Below, in pieces: positions 12,760-26,200 of a stretch of 64,000 nt of DNA. This DNA comes from Acanthochlamys bracteata (lineage: Eukaryota; Streptophyta; Magnoliopsida; Pandanales; Velloziaceae): NCBI GenBank assembly GCA_019914995.1, contig CM034126.1, positions 11,723,001 through 11,787,000 of the forward strand, written 5' to 3'. A program made the position numbers and the translations under genes. The notes below the pieces were generated by a model. The model ran no database searches and was not told where the DNA came from. It worked only from the letters and a program-made list of their open reading frames with translations. Position 1 is the stretch's first letter. Each line of letters opens with the position of its first letter.

Positions 12760-15700
12760 TAGCCTACCATAGCAGCTTTGCAGCACAGAAGATTTTCTTT
12801 CCGTCATCTGCAAACAGTAGCAAAGATGAGAGCACCTGAATAAGATCCAGCCCAAGCCCCAAACGAAGCAATTATAGAGAGAGAACTCCATAATCACACC
12901 CTATGAGATACAGGTGAAGCTTTGAGTGCAATCAAAAGAGCCATTTCCAAACTCATACTAATATATGTAGCATTTCTCTTACACAGGATTTGGAAGGACG
13001 TAATGAGAAAAAAGTTTCTGATTTATTTGTTTGGTGCAAAATGCTATAGGTGATACAATTCTAAATAAGAATATAAAGTTGTTGATCCTACATTGACCAA
13101 AGATCAACCTGTAAAACCTCATCGCCAATCATCTAGATGTATCAAACACATTTGTGATGTAGAAGGATATGAATTATGGAGGCAGAACAGTATATATTTC
13201 CCTGATGGACCACTTTAGGCGATAATGGCCTTGATACCATCCAATGGCAACTCTTTAGTCAAGTGTGGATGTTAAAGTGTTTGTTGCGACAATACCTGCA
13301 ATTGAAGTCATATTGCAGTCATGGGAACATTGAAATCAGACACCACTGCTGCTTTTGCTATAGCACCAACTGCTGCAGTTTGTATCACATCCAATCTACT
13401 GCAAATGGATGCAAGCATCCTTCCAACAAAGCAGTCAGCTCTCTTGTAAGCTCTCTTGTAAGGCTCACTGCTGATGCTGGAAGTGCTGGAAAGTGGATGG
13501 CATTAGGAGAATTGCAATCAATGGAGGACTTTATTGCACTCATTATTAGCTCATTGAAGAACAACTTGCATTCACTAATTCATACAACCGAGCTACAGAT
13601 TCAGCATTTGTGCGATTCTTGAACGCACGTTCCATGATGTCTGAACATAATAGCACCCAATCCAAGGCAATTGTCAGAATCAGCACTTTTACATCCTTCT
13701 CTAGCAAAACCGAAATAGCTGGCCGTAGAGTATGATATAAAGATTTCACAGATTGCCTATCCTGTGAGAGTCAATAACGTTAAACTTCTGATTTTCAGAT
13801 AAGACAGTAGCTATAGCAATAAGCTCATGCTCATTAGATGATGCGTGTAATCTGCATAAGAAAATTTCAAAATTTTATAAAATGCTCAGCGAGTTATATC
13901 TTTTGTAGAGAACACCAATAGCAAGAAAGTTAGTTTATTGGTGCCAAAAGATGTTCATACATTTCTTACAATGAACCCAATTCTTGCAGATTTGGTAACT
14001 GAAAATGGTTCAAATCACAGAGGTTTCCCAAAATCTGCAGCATCTGTGAATGCAATATAAACAAACAATCAGACTTTACTTTCACAAAAGTTCAGACTTA
14101 AACTAGTGTTTTGATCTGCTAGAATTTTTCTACTTTTCAAATACAGGAAATTGTGCAAAGCAACAATATCATCCTGTTTGGATTGGCTATTTTAGAGATT
14201 AGCTAGGTGCTCAACAAATCTAATCTTATATAACAGCTTCTTGCAGCTAGCTTCATAATGCAAACCACAGTTACATACAACTGCTAAATTTGGTACCTAT
14301 ATGACATAGTATCTAGGGCATGTTTGAAGTTGCTAGTAGTGGTTTTGGGAAAGGAGCCTTTTTGGCTTTCTGGGGAAATGAGCTTGCCATTTTTTTGGAT
14401 ATACATTTAATGATTCCATGATGTGCAATTCATCCATGACCTCCAAATTAAAATTAAAAAAATCTAGAGTAGAAAATTTTTTGAGGGAGAAAAGGAGGGG
14501 TGCCAAACATAGCGTTTAGAGGTGGACTTAAGAAAAATGTTTCAGAAGCTCTTACACTAAAAGTCAGAGTCACTTGCATAGATAAACCAGTATCATCATT
14601 GTTAAATTGGATAGAGTGATGGATACACTGAGGTAGTTAAAGACTTGGAGCTTGCAAGTGCTTTAATAGGCTATGTTTAGCTTTGGCATGAGGAATGCAG
14701 AAAGAAAAGAGGCCTCAAGCTTGACAGAGTACATCAGACTATCAGAGATTCATTGTCCACCACCACACATCAGGAAGTGCTAACTACAAAGTTGGGACAC
14801 AAGCAATTTAGATAGTTCATAGGCAATGTCTTAGGATGTTGTATTTAGAACAACAAATTATGAAGTTTCTAGTTTTACTGAAAAGCAAGTCTAGGGAGCT
14901 GATTTTATGGAAATTGCTAATTCTACAAGATTAGAGTATCAGATGTAGTTAAAGTGTTAAACATGATACATAGCATACTTGCCTTTATCTGGCAATCTGG
15001 TTAAATAAAACTTATACAGATCAGAGATAGGCCACCTTTGCAGGTGCAGATCTACCACTACTCAACAACCTAGAGAACATAATATCAGTAAAGGTAGAGG
15101 GAATGTTAGAACTTACTCTCACATGAAGCTTCAAGAGACTTGCGATGCAAATTTGCATCAATAAACAACACAGGTGCAAAGCGCATCTTGACTTAAATTG
15201 TTCTAATCTTCAGCCAGGAGTTTTTCCTGTGTAAATAGCAAAATACAGAATTTCAGTACATATTGGTTGTACCAGGCATCTGAAAAGGAGTAGCTCTATT
15301 GGACACAAAATTCAGTACAGAATTGCAAAACTGATTGTTGCTATATGACATGGATGCAAACAAAAATATCGCACCATGGGATCAGCATTGCCACTGGTGC
15401 AGCCAAATTCCCCATTAAGGTCAAAGGTATTTGCCACAAAAGGAGTTGATATACCTTTACATCTTAGAATTCCTACAGCATCAAGTACATGGTTAGGGAA
15501 GGAATATGAAAACTTATTAGTGCTGATGTTATGTAAAAACAGGTGAAAGAGACTAACAAATGATTCAAAATTTTTCCATCACTATAGTTACTTAATGAGA
15601 GAAGTGGTGAGGTTTAAACTCTTATTTACAGGATGGTTCAAATCTGAAGTTGTTCGGTCCAGATCAATTAAGCTTTAAAAAGTTAACATTTGGACATGAT

Positions 15701-16645
15701 GCAAGAAACAAGACTATACTACATAAGATAAGTGCTTGAACCAGCAGATGTTGTTATCAAAGTCTTTTCAAATGAAACATAGAGCTAACTGCAGGAGTTT
15801 GTTAGAGACCTTCTGTGGAAAGCCCAACATTGTTCCAGTGTCTAAGCATCTGATCTCCTAGTACACACAAAAAGATGCACCTGTCAAGTTACATGCCAAT
15901 ATATGGAGTCAAAGAAGACACGCATACGTACCAACTAATACCTGCCATATCATGCCCAATGACACAAGTCGTGAAAGGTCTGCTTTTAAGCTTCGACAAG
16001 CATTCAGCCACAGTCCTCGCTACACCTCCACTCACGTATTGCACTTGCAGATAACTTTACTCAGCTTATATTTCAAGGTAATAATTGCTTACAAACTTAC
16101 ATATAAGAAAAATTTGCTTCTAGGTGACTTAGTTTTAGAATATTTGGGATGTCAGAGTAAAACTATGATCCTTATTTGCTGAGAAATGCTGATGCCTCTT
16201 AAACATTAACATTCATCATCAGGCATCAGTAACCAATTTAATTAATTATTACACTTCTTCTCCTCTATTTAGATGCATTCGGCCACAGTAAGGTCCAACA
16301 TTTAGCAGTTTTTCTCCTGCATCATGATCCAATTTACTATAGAAACTTCTTGACCACGAGCTCGATCCTTAATACATAAACTTTAAATGGTCTCTGTGGT
16401 GACAAAAAAACGTAGGCAAATGGGAACGCAAAGTCTATTGAGTAATGGGGACATGTCAACTTAATACCATTTTCCATTCTCTTTCTAGTAGACATCACCT
16501 GCTATGATCAATTAAACATGAATAAGAAAACAGTTATTTTCGACACAACAACAACCTTTGCCTTGGGTAGTAGTTCCAGGTAACGGGCTGGTAATTCCTT
16601 AGCGTGAATATCATGACCACTCCTCCAACGATCACCGGCTCTGAA
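12760..16645 (-). pseudogene. PUKI: Decayed pseudouridine kinase (PfkB carbohydrate kinase family)
   Basis: The plant enzyme phosphorylates pseudouridine in peroxisomes for its breakdown. Exon remnants run in the right order on the minus strand: EPVIVGGVV near 16640, GGVARTVAECLSKLKSRPF near 16030, a LSTEG motif near 15820, GISTPFVANTFDLNGEF near 15460, APVLFIDANLHRKSLEASC near 15180, FEPFSVTKSARIG near 14000, NEHELIAIA near 13830, TLRPAISVLLEKDVKVLIL near 13720, and HFPALPASAVSLT then DVIQTAAVGAIAKAAVVSD near 13330-13500. A possible C-terminal exon (KKIFCAAKLLW) sits near 12770-12805. Frameshifts at 16615 and through 13300-13480 break it, an in-frame stop replaces the Trp before FEP, and the GAGDC motif with the catalytic Asp is garbled where a short ACAAGAGAGCT-type repeat appears (near 13445-13465). 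The intron-exon layout survives. Confidence 0.87.
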
Positions 16646-17244
16646 ACTTAACACGCCTCAGCTCTCGCTACTCTCTACACCCAAAAAAATGGAGGAAAAA
16701 GAAACGATCATGAACACTAATCCAAACATCCACCATTGAATTCAAAGAGAGTATATTCACTGTTTGGAGAGACTAGAAATCTTTCTGGACTTATAAATGG
16801 CGGGTGCTCAAATCACCAGCCTGAGCTCGAGCAGTTATCATCCGTGGGTTATGGTTAATCAAAATTTTGCACCAAAAATCTTCTGAAAGCACAAAGCTAG
16901 TTTCGGGCTTTTCATATTGCGTTTTATGGTCCCAGCCCAATTGTTAGGGCCCAACATTCACCGAACACCATTCTGTTTCAGTCCAGCTCATGTGACATCA
17001 ACCAATTATCGTCCTGCACGTTTCACTGGTGTGGAATCTGGGTTCACGTTAACGAAAAGGTAAGTTGATACGGCGGAGTAGATTAATGATCACCCGAGAA
17101 AGTTGGTACCCAAATGAAAATTGCTCCAACGGAGACAGCTTTGTAGCAGCAAAAGTAGTAGAAGAAGAATTCTAGATTCCATTATTATTAGATTTAAAAT
17201 TTCCACCATTTTTTCTAATTGATTGATTGAAGGACTGAAGAATT
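16646..17244. promoter_or_regulatory. Intergenic and 5' leader region of the DUF4091 gene
   Basis: Non-coding stretch between the 5' end of the pseudouridine-kinase relic and the start of the DUF4091 gene. Purine-rich and ATTATTATTAG tracts at 17160-17190 probably belong to the leader. I see no clear TATA box. Confidence 0.35.
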
Positions 17245-20200
17245 ATGGATAATCAAGGTGTGATTTCTTTGGTATTGATTGTTTTGTGATTGTTATTTGT
17301 TTATGTTATGCATTTTCGTTTTCATAATCTAGATTAATAGATGGAATTGAATTGTGTTGCAAATGGTTAATCAGTAGTGCGATTGGTACTGTTTCTACTT
17401 GAGATTGAAGTGTTTCTAGTGATTTTTTTGTGTTTGATGTTGAAAGAACGGATTTTGTGAAGAAAAGAGTCATACGTGAAGTTGTTTTATTTTCCAGCTT
17501 GGAGCATTTCAAAGTTTGTAGGTTGATTCAAGTTGTCGCCAATCAATTCTGTAGTACTAAAGTTTCACGAGGTAATATGGCGGGCAGATTTTATAAGTAC
17601 AACAATATTAATGGTTCGAGGACTAGATGTATTATATGGTATCAGTAGATGATTTTTGTTTCATTTTTAAATGTTGAATGTGAAGGTAGAAGTTAGCCTT
17701 ATAGCATTGTGTCGTCTTAGATTTGAACTCTTTCTCCTTTAGGTGAAAATCTGCAGAATTATGTGGTACCTCCAGTTGAAGGTGTTTCAGGTGGAGGTAC
17801 TAGTTATGGTTGGAGTGATATCGAGTCACAGAATATACTTCCAGACGTTATTGATCCAACGGAGGTTCCATCTGCTGAATTACTGCATCTCTGGTGCATG
17901 CCAAGCACAGCAACTGTTGGCCAACAGGAAGCGCCTCATCAGTTGGAACCTGTAAGTTGTTTTTTCCTCCTTGTATTAAGGTCTCTTAAGGTGCATGCAT
18001 TTTGGATTGTTGTATGTGCAAGGCGGAGAGTCAAAGTCTTGCAAATAAGTGAAATTTGGACATTTTGGTGATATCAGTTTATTTCTTTTATTCTTTACAG
18101 CTCATTCATTTCCTAGTTTTCCATGAAAAGAACTTCTGTTGTGATTGCTAATTTTCTTCTACATGTTTTATCTATTGTATTGGTTGCTTTAGCTAATGTG
18201 ATTGTCTGTTTTCTTTTACTTTCTGAATTTTCATTTATTGATTTAGTTTCACATGTAGGCCCATAGATGTTTAGTATCACATTCTTAACATTGTTGAGAG
18301 AAGCTCTACATCTTGTATATTGTCCATGCACATACCATGCATGCTAATAGTGATCTTAGTTGTAGTGTTTGGTTGAAGGATGACATGCATGATTTATTAT
18401 TTGCGAAGTTTTCAGTCAACGTCAGTATTTGGTAAGGGCTTGATCGGAAATGGATTAACTGGAGAGAAAGTTGTAGCTTTTCCAGCTGGGAAAAAAAAAA
18501 AACGAAGGAAGCTCATTTGTGGTGGTTCGCACATGTTAAGTGAAGGCCTTTCTTGTTTGAAGATGTGAATTGGTGTGTACTCCCCATTGTTAAGATTGGA
18601 TGAGGGAAGGCCTATAAAGACTTGTTCCCAAAAACAAAAAAAAAGTCAAAATGAATTTACAGGTTAATACAAGAGGTCAATACTGTGAAAGGATCTAAGT
18701 AGCTGTACTGTGAAATGAGGATTGTTGTTATTCGTGTCCCTTGATCTAGTTATAGGATTTGCAAGTGGATGTGAATCATTTTACGTAAAGTAGAACAGTG
18801 AATTTCGTAGGCAACATGCTACGTATTTAGGATATACTCCTTTTAGAGTGATTTTCTCTAATCTATGTTTGGTTGAGAATCAGCTTTTCTTTGAGCTGGC
18901 TTACCCTGGAAAGCTCATATAGGCTTTATGAACATGATATAGATAGTAGATAGCTATGCTTTTAAAGGAGGAATCTCATATGTATTTCTCACCAGGAAAA
19001 GCTTTCACCCATACAACATAAACAGCAGAGGTTGTATGAATCTTGTAAATGGATCACTTAAATTGTTCAATATTGTGGACGGTATCTATTTAGGACTTCA
19101 TAGGAGCATATTATGGTGCCCCTTTGTTCCATAAATTAATCAGCCAGTAGGTTATAACTTTATTCCATTAAAGCGTTACTACTTATCAAGTGTTTGGACC
19201 TTCTAGAAATAAATTAACCAAGTCCTTAATCATAACCTGATCCTCTCAATATTCATGGCTTATTGTGGTAAAAAATGTTGATTAATATACCAGTTTTTGG
19301 GAGAACAATTTATCACACAGGTGAATTTTGGGTTCAGATTGGTGCAGCCTATATGTAATCCTATTTAAAATTTAAACAACTAGCAACTGAAAATTTTTGT
19401 GAGTGGTCTAACCTGAAGAATGTAACATGTTTTATTATATAGTGAACCAGAAGAGTTGGTAGTGCTGAAATATTTCATCTTGGCTTTCTCTGGTATTATC
19501 TGCCATGCATGCTTTCATCATGAATACAAATATTTGAGGAAGGCCTCTGTCCCTGTCCTCTCAATCTGTTCAGTTTGCTTGACAATATTTCATATCCAAG
19601 ACATAACCTTCAAGGAGATATGAATATGGGCAGAATATATATCAAACTGGCAAGGGAGATTTTAGTATGTTACTAATAGTAGATTTTATGCTACTTGATA
19701 TTGGTTGATAAATGGAAAGTTGTACTCTGCATATGCACTTATCTGAGAAGAATTTGTTTCGGCCAACTGAATATCTATAAAACCTTTCTCATATTTAATT
19801 TCGAACTTTATATTATCATTATGTTAATCCTTTGTGCAGATTTCTCTTTTGGCTGCAAGGAATGAGAGAGAGAGCTTTCAAATTGCTTTACGTCCTAAAG
19901 TTTCTTGGGACTCTTTAAATTTTGCTGGGACGGTCCAGATTCACTGTTCTGACTTGTGCTCCGTTTCTGGTGATAGGTTAGTTTTTGTCTCTTACTCTTT
20001 GTATGATGAGCAGGATGCATCTTTTATTTGGTAGTTAGCAGTTCAAAGGTTTCACTGCAGGTTAGTTGTTGGACAAGCATTGACTCTCAGACGCGTGGTG
20101 CCAGTTTTAGGAGTGCCTGATGCTCTCGTACCTCTTGATCATCCAGTCACTCAAATTAACCTACCTCTTGGGTACTGTTGACATGAGTTGATTATTAATG

Positions 20201-23200
20201 TTTCTTTTTAGTCCTTTTGTTTTTGGTTTTTAGGTTGTAGAAGGCTTTCAATAATCTCTTTCATTTTGGTAGTGACATATCTTTACTAATGCAGGGAGAC
20301 AACTTCAGTTTGGGTCTCTGTGGATGTTCCTCCTGGACAACCCCCTGGCCTATATGAAGGGCTAATTTCCTTTACAGCTTTGAAGGGGAATGCTAGGTGA
20401 AACCTATCCTAGTCTTTGATCCTGCTCTTAGCTAAGATATGGTCCTTATATTTGAAGGTTTGATATTTCATTTATTGAAAGCTTTTGCCTGTGCCCCTTT
20501 TTGTGTGTCATTTTTCAGCTCTGCAGTAAATTCTTTGGCGACTACAGACAAGTACCAGTTGTATAAAGAACTCAAAGACTGCATTAATATTCTGGAACCT
20601 GCTGACGGAAAACCTAAAGAAGAAATGGTAGGCCACTAGTATTTGTATATTTCTTGAAATGCAATGGTTTGTAATTAAAGTTACCACTTACGATGGTTTT
20701 CTTTTACATGTAGGTTGAGAGAGTTAAATCTGCTGCATCAATTTTGAAAAGAATTCTTCTGTCGCCAACATTTTCTGAGAACTATCAAGATAATGATTCA
20801 GGTCACATGATGGATGAAGATGCTCTGACAAACCTCTCTGTTCGTGTTAAACTAAGTGTTACTGTATGGGATTTTACTCTTCCATTAACACCTTCTTTGC
20901 CAGCAGTTGTTGGTGTATCCTTTACGACTTTTTCCTTCTCCTGTTTGCTACTTGACTTATCTATGGTCAGAAGTTTGTTGTATGAGTTCTTCTCAACTCA
21001 GAGCTAGTTAACTTTAGCTTCTGAATCTTCTGCCTTACCTTTGTTATTTAATCATCTATTTTTCCCTCCCTATGATTAACTTAATACAAATGATTACATA
21101 GCACCTGTAAGCTATTAAGAATGAACTGATCCCATCGAATTTAGCCTAATATCTCCCTCTTCTCGACAAAAGATTATTGCCATGGTGGTAACTACCATCT
21201 AGAATAAGTTCATCCTATCTAATTGCAGATGTTAAATATATAGCCTTTTTTCTAGCTTGACTGAAAATAAGATATCTGAAACGGTGATTGAGGATCGCTA
21301 TGGGCTAAAACATAGAAGTGAAGGATGGTATGAGGCACTAGAGAAGCACTTCAAATGGTTTCTTCAGTACAAAATCAGTCCATTTTTCTGTAGATGGGGT
21401 GATGGTATGCGCATTATGGCGTACACTTGTCCTTGGCCAGGTAATTCTACCAAAAACATGATAGTTACTTTCTTATAGATGTTAAGCAAGACTACCAAAT
21501 TCATAAGTGATCTACTTTAAATTTGTATTTACCTCTTGTGCACAGCGGACCATCCAAAATCAAATGAATACTACTGTGACCCAAGATTGTCAGCATATGC
21601 TGTTGCCTGTCCCCTACTTTCTAGGTATGTAGTTGTAAACTAACATGTGTCTTACATACTTCCCAAAGTTTCTGGAAGTTTAATGAGTTAATTATGAAAT
21701 GTTTAGAACAGCAATGAGGCTTCAAAAGATTTACTGAGGAAAGAGGTTGAGATCTTAAAGACCAAGGGTCATTGGCGAAAAGCTTACTTCTATTTGTGGG
21801 ATGAGGTATTTGTGGGCCAGGCTTAGTTGTTTTGTATTAATCTTCCATAGTACTAGATCAGAGCCTGTACTGCTGATCTATTATTTGTTGGCAGTTGGCT
21901 CTCTCCCTCTCTGTCACTCTCTCTCCGTTACCCTTTTTGCTTTTTGTGGTAGATAGGTTGTCTGTTGATCTAAGACATTGTTTTTGCTTTTCAGCCAGTT
22001 AATCTAGAGCAGTATGAGATGATCCGCAGCATGTCAAGTGAGATTAGGAATTACGCACCTGATGCTCGTGTATTAACCACTTACTATTGCGGTAAAGGTT
22101 CCTTCTAAGTTCTAAAATTCTAAGATATCAGGTTCTTCCTTAGGATTCTGTGAACTCTTGGTTGTAGGGATCCACTTTATTGCTTTGAACGGCAAGCAAG
22201 TTGAATAATAAGCTCTAGATACTTTCATGAAAAGTTTGAGCTAGTAGCTTCTGAATTCTTTATATGTAACTTTGTCTGTGGAATAGTCTAGTCCAATCAT
22301 ATGAGTTGAGGTCAAAGTTATACGTATAGTAGGATTTTTTTTTTTTTTTGGTGTAACCAGATGCATCGCCAAAACTATTTTGCTACTTGGATTTATTAGA
22401 TCAGCTTAATTTCATATGGAAATTATGTTGGGAATGGCACTTTCTACTATTTTTCTTTGTATATATTCATATGTTTCTGTCATGATATGATACACTTCAA
22501 ATTGAGATTTCTAGAAAGTATCCTATACTTTATTGCTATTTCTCAGAGCTGTTATTCTTCTGTCAGAACTAGTTAGGTTTCTTTCAATTCTTTTTTAGAA
22601 TTTAAATTATTCTTTCACCAGGTCCCAATGATTCACATCTTGCGCCCGGTACTTTTGAAGCCTTTGTTAAAGTTCCCAGTCTTTTACGTCCACATACTCA
22701 AATATTTTGCACCAGGTATATCTTACATTGATTATCTGAGATTTGATCTTGATGTTGTGTCGTAATATTCTTGTATTTGACGATGCTGTCCTCTCTTTAT
22801 ATCTATACTATGCATATTTCCTTTCATCCTTGAATGTGCATATAAGATCACGTATGGCTATTACTATAATAAAGTCTATCATACTTATCTGTTTTCTGCA
22901 TTGTTAGTAGTACCTCTTTTTTGTTCTTGTGAATGTTGGAGACAATGGAAGATAACAGTGCATCTTAACTAGATGTATGCAAGCTTTCCTGAAACTTCCT
23001 CCAGTACACAACTGCCTGATAAACGTCTTATGATTTCAAAAAGTTAGTTTAGAAAGGTTTTGCACAAAATTGAAAAGTTAATTTATAGTTTTAGGAATCT
23101 GTTGCTGAACATGGATGTGATACCTCGCTGATGTTCTTGAGTACATACTTCTAGGATTTTTTTCCTTTTTGTTTTATTGGACGTGAATTAATACAATATT

Positions 23201-26200
23201 CGATATAGAATTACTAAATTTTGGGCAGATTCAGCGTATTCAATCTTGGTAGTCAAGGTGAGCATGTGAGTTTGCAAGTTCAATGTTTTTCAAAGCCTCA
23301 AAGCAGAAGAATACGGGAACAACATTCGCTCCTTCTTACTTGAGAGATGGGAAAGCAGAATCTGAAGAGTGTGGCCCAGCCAAGAACGCACCCGTAGGCC
23401 TTCTTCTCATAATTACGAGAAAGGCAGTCTTAGTTCGACAAGCTTATAGCTTGAGTGGGCAGCATTCTCTTTGTTAGAGTCGCTAGCTCTTCTTTCTCTT
23501 TTTGAATAGGTCACTCTTCTTTCATAAGCTGTTTTTTTGCTCTTGTTCCAATTCAAACGAGAATGGCTCAAGTTTAATTGACTCTTCTTTCTCTAGCCTT
23601 TAGCTTGGGACTTCCTTCACCTTCCTTCTTCACTATCTGGCTATTGAGATAAAAATGTAAGAGAAACCTCCTGCCAATAGTTGTATGGTTAGAAGGTGAA
23701 GGATTCCTCGTATTGAGTTGAGCAGTTGGACGTCTGATCATATGCTCTAAACCCAAGAGTTGAGAGCTGCAGAGTGCAGAAGTTAGGTATTCACTGGTGT
23801 GTCAGCCAACTACACAATACTAAAGTTAATAATCAAAGCAGTTGAAACATGAAAGAGATCATGTAGATATTTTTGGAACATACTAATAAATGGTTAACCT
23901 GTCAAATTTCTCTATTTTTGCAACTCTATGAAGCACGGACACTTCTACCAAGTTGCCATGTCCGTGTGTGTGCGTGTTGATCACGTATTGGACACGACGC
24001 TACATCAAACACTGTTTTGACATGTACTGGCACTTGTGTCTGAGGATGGACACTTCAAGAACACTTTAGACTCACATGTTAGATTATTCAGAACACTTAG
24101 ACATACTTTAACATTTAATATTGAAGAAAATTAGAGGTAGTTATTTCCTTACTATACTGGTTATCTGAAATACATAGTCATTACATGAAGGGTTTATTAA
24201 TTAATTTTCTTCCTACCTGTCAAGGTGCAGCTCTAGTTCTTTTATGTTCATTGCTATAGCTAAATGTGTAGTCTATTTTTATTCTATCATGTATTGCTTC
24301 GTCTTCAATTTAGCATATACGTTGTTGTACTTGTGTAGACACATAATTATAGAGTCGTGCCCTACCCGTGGCATGTCCTAATAATTTTAGACACTACCGT
24401 GTTGGCGTGTTCATATCATGTCACTTCTCGTCCATATATCTGTATTCGTGCTTCATTTTTCACTTTATGTATGAGTTGTATATGAAGTTGTTAGTGCTCC
24501 TTTGGGGACTGAATATTCTTAAAACTTGGATCTTATGTTTGGTTTGTTAGGCAGAGTTTCTCGAAGCAAGTTGTATTCAGGGATTTTGAATGGATCATCA
24601 GATGTAGACATCTCTGTAGAACGTAGTTACGGTATCTTATGCACATAGGTACCACTATTAGTTAAATAATCACTCTATATGACAGACATCAGCGAAGAAC
24701 CTATGATAGGAAAACAGTGTAGGAAGTAGCGACATTGGGACTTTCATCATATGAGAAGAAACATTGTAGGAGCCTCTTATAGAATGCCTGATCCATCTAA
24801 GTACGTAGATACTAATGAAATCTGACAAAGTAGGCTATTCTTTGGATTTGTAATTCTTGCATTCATCAATTGGCTCTCTGAGGAAATATCATAGGGGTGG
24901 GTCTCCTTACTCACTGAAACTTGGCATTTGTGTTGCTTACCATTTCAGCGAATGGGTTCTTGGGACTCGAGAAGACTTAGTGAAGGATATAATTACTGAA
25001 ATACAGCCAGGGCTTGGTGAGGTAAGAATTCTTTCAAACATCCGCATCTATGTTAAGTCACTCCTCCAATATCTATGTCAACATATGTTTATGATGTTTT
25101 CCAGCTTGGTACCTGGTCTCTGTCATCTGATTTTCCACTGACAAAACATTATGATTGATAAGTCTGTACCTTAAGACAATTTAGTCATTGTGCAGTAAGC
25201 GTAGTTCCTGTTTCTTACATAATAAATAAGAAGCTCCAGGAGATGTTCTGAATGACATTTGCAAAGCTATTGAATAGACTATGGTTTATTTAAGTTCAAA
25301 ATCTTTTATAGATTCATTGAACTGAAGACACCGAACATTTCAGTATAGTCACAAAACTCGAAACTAATTCTCTCGCTCTTTTCATCACTGCTTGAAGTTC
25401 ATGATAAACTTGAAGTCATAGACCTGATATCTAGTTTGAGATACTTCAAAACGCACCTTGACTTGGGCAATCTTGTCACACCCAGTATTGCGCGTTAATT
25501 CACACAAACAACTTGAAGTTCCTGATTAGATGTGTTTCACACTAACTTTAGTCAGTTCCTCCAGAAATGTCTTGTGAAAATTTTCATAGTATATGGACAA
25601 GCATAGTCATGTTTCGGCAGATCGTTTGGCTGCCTTATGTCGTGGAAGGGTGTGATGACCTGCCAGTAATTTATCTTTCTAACTAATGAGGGGTACTGTT
25701 ACTTGCAAAACTCTTATTGTATGGTGGTTCCCTTAGAAACAATTAACATATGCTGAACTTAGAGAAAGCTCCATCTTTGACATCATACTTTATTGGTTCT
25801 AGTTTCTATGGTTGGGCGAACGTGACACCTCTGTGTAGTGGTTCTATTCATGCTTTAGTTGGCTCAGTATTTATTTGTCTGGGAAAATTACATGGAAAGA
25901 GTAACAAAAGAATTTTGTTACACTGTTAGTGTTGTGCTTCAACATATATAGTTTAAATAGATAGGTACCTTGTTACCCAAGCTTCATAATTTAGTTGAAT
26001 AAGTCAAAATTAAATCTTTCTTGTTGTGCAGGAGTGGTGGACATATGTGTGCATGGGACCTACCGATCCACAGCCAAACTTGCATCTTGGAATGCGTGGT
26101 ACACAACATCGTGCAGTTATGTGGAGAGTTTGGAAAGAAAGTGGAACGGGGTTTCTTTATTGGGGTGCTAACTGCTACGAGAAATCAACAGCTCCTAGTG

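Noticed and set aside
21256..21271. Acceptor TTTTTTCTAG at 21255 for exon 8 of the DUF4091 gene
   Set aside because: It gives CTT GAC TGA, an immediate stop in the required phase; 21272 restores the protein.
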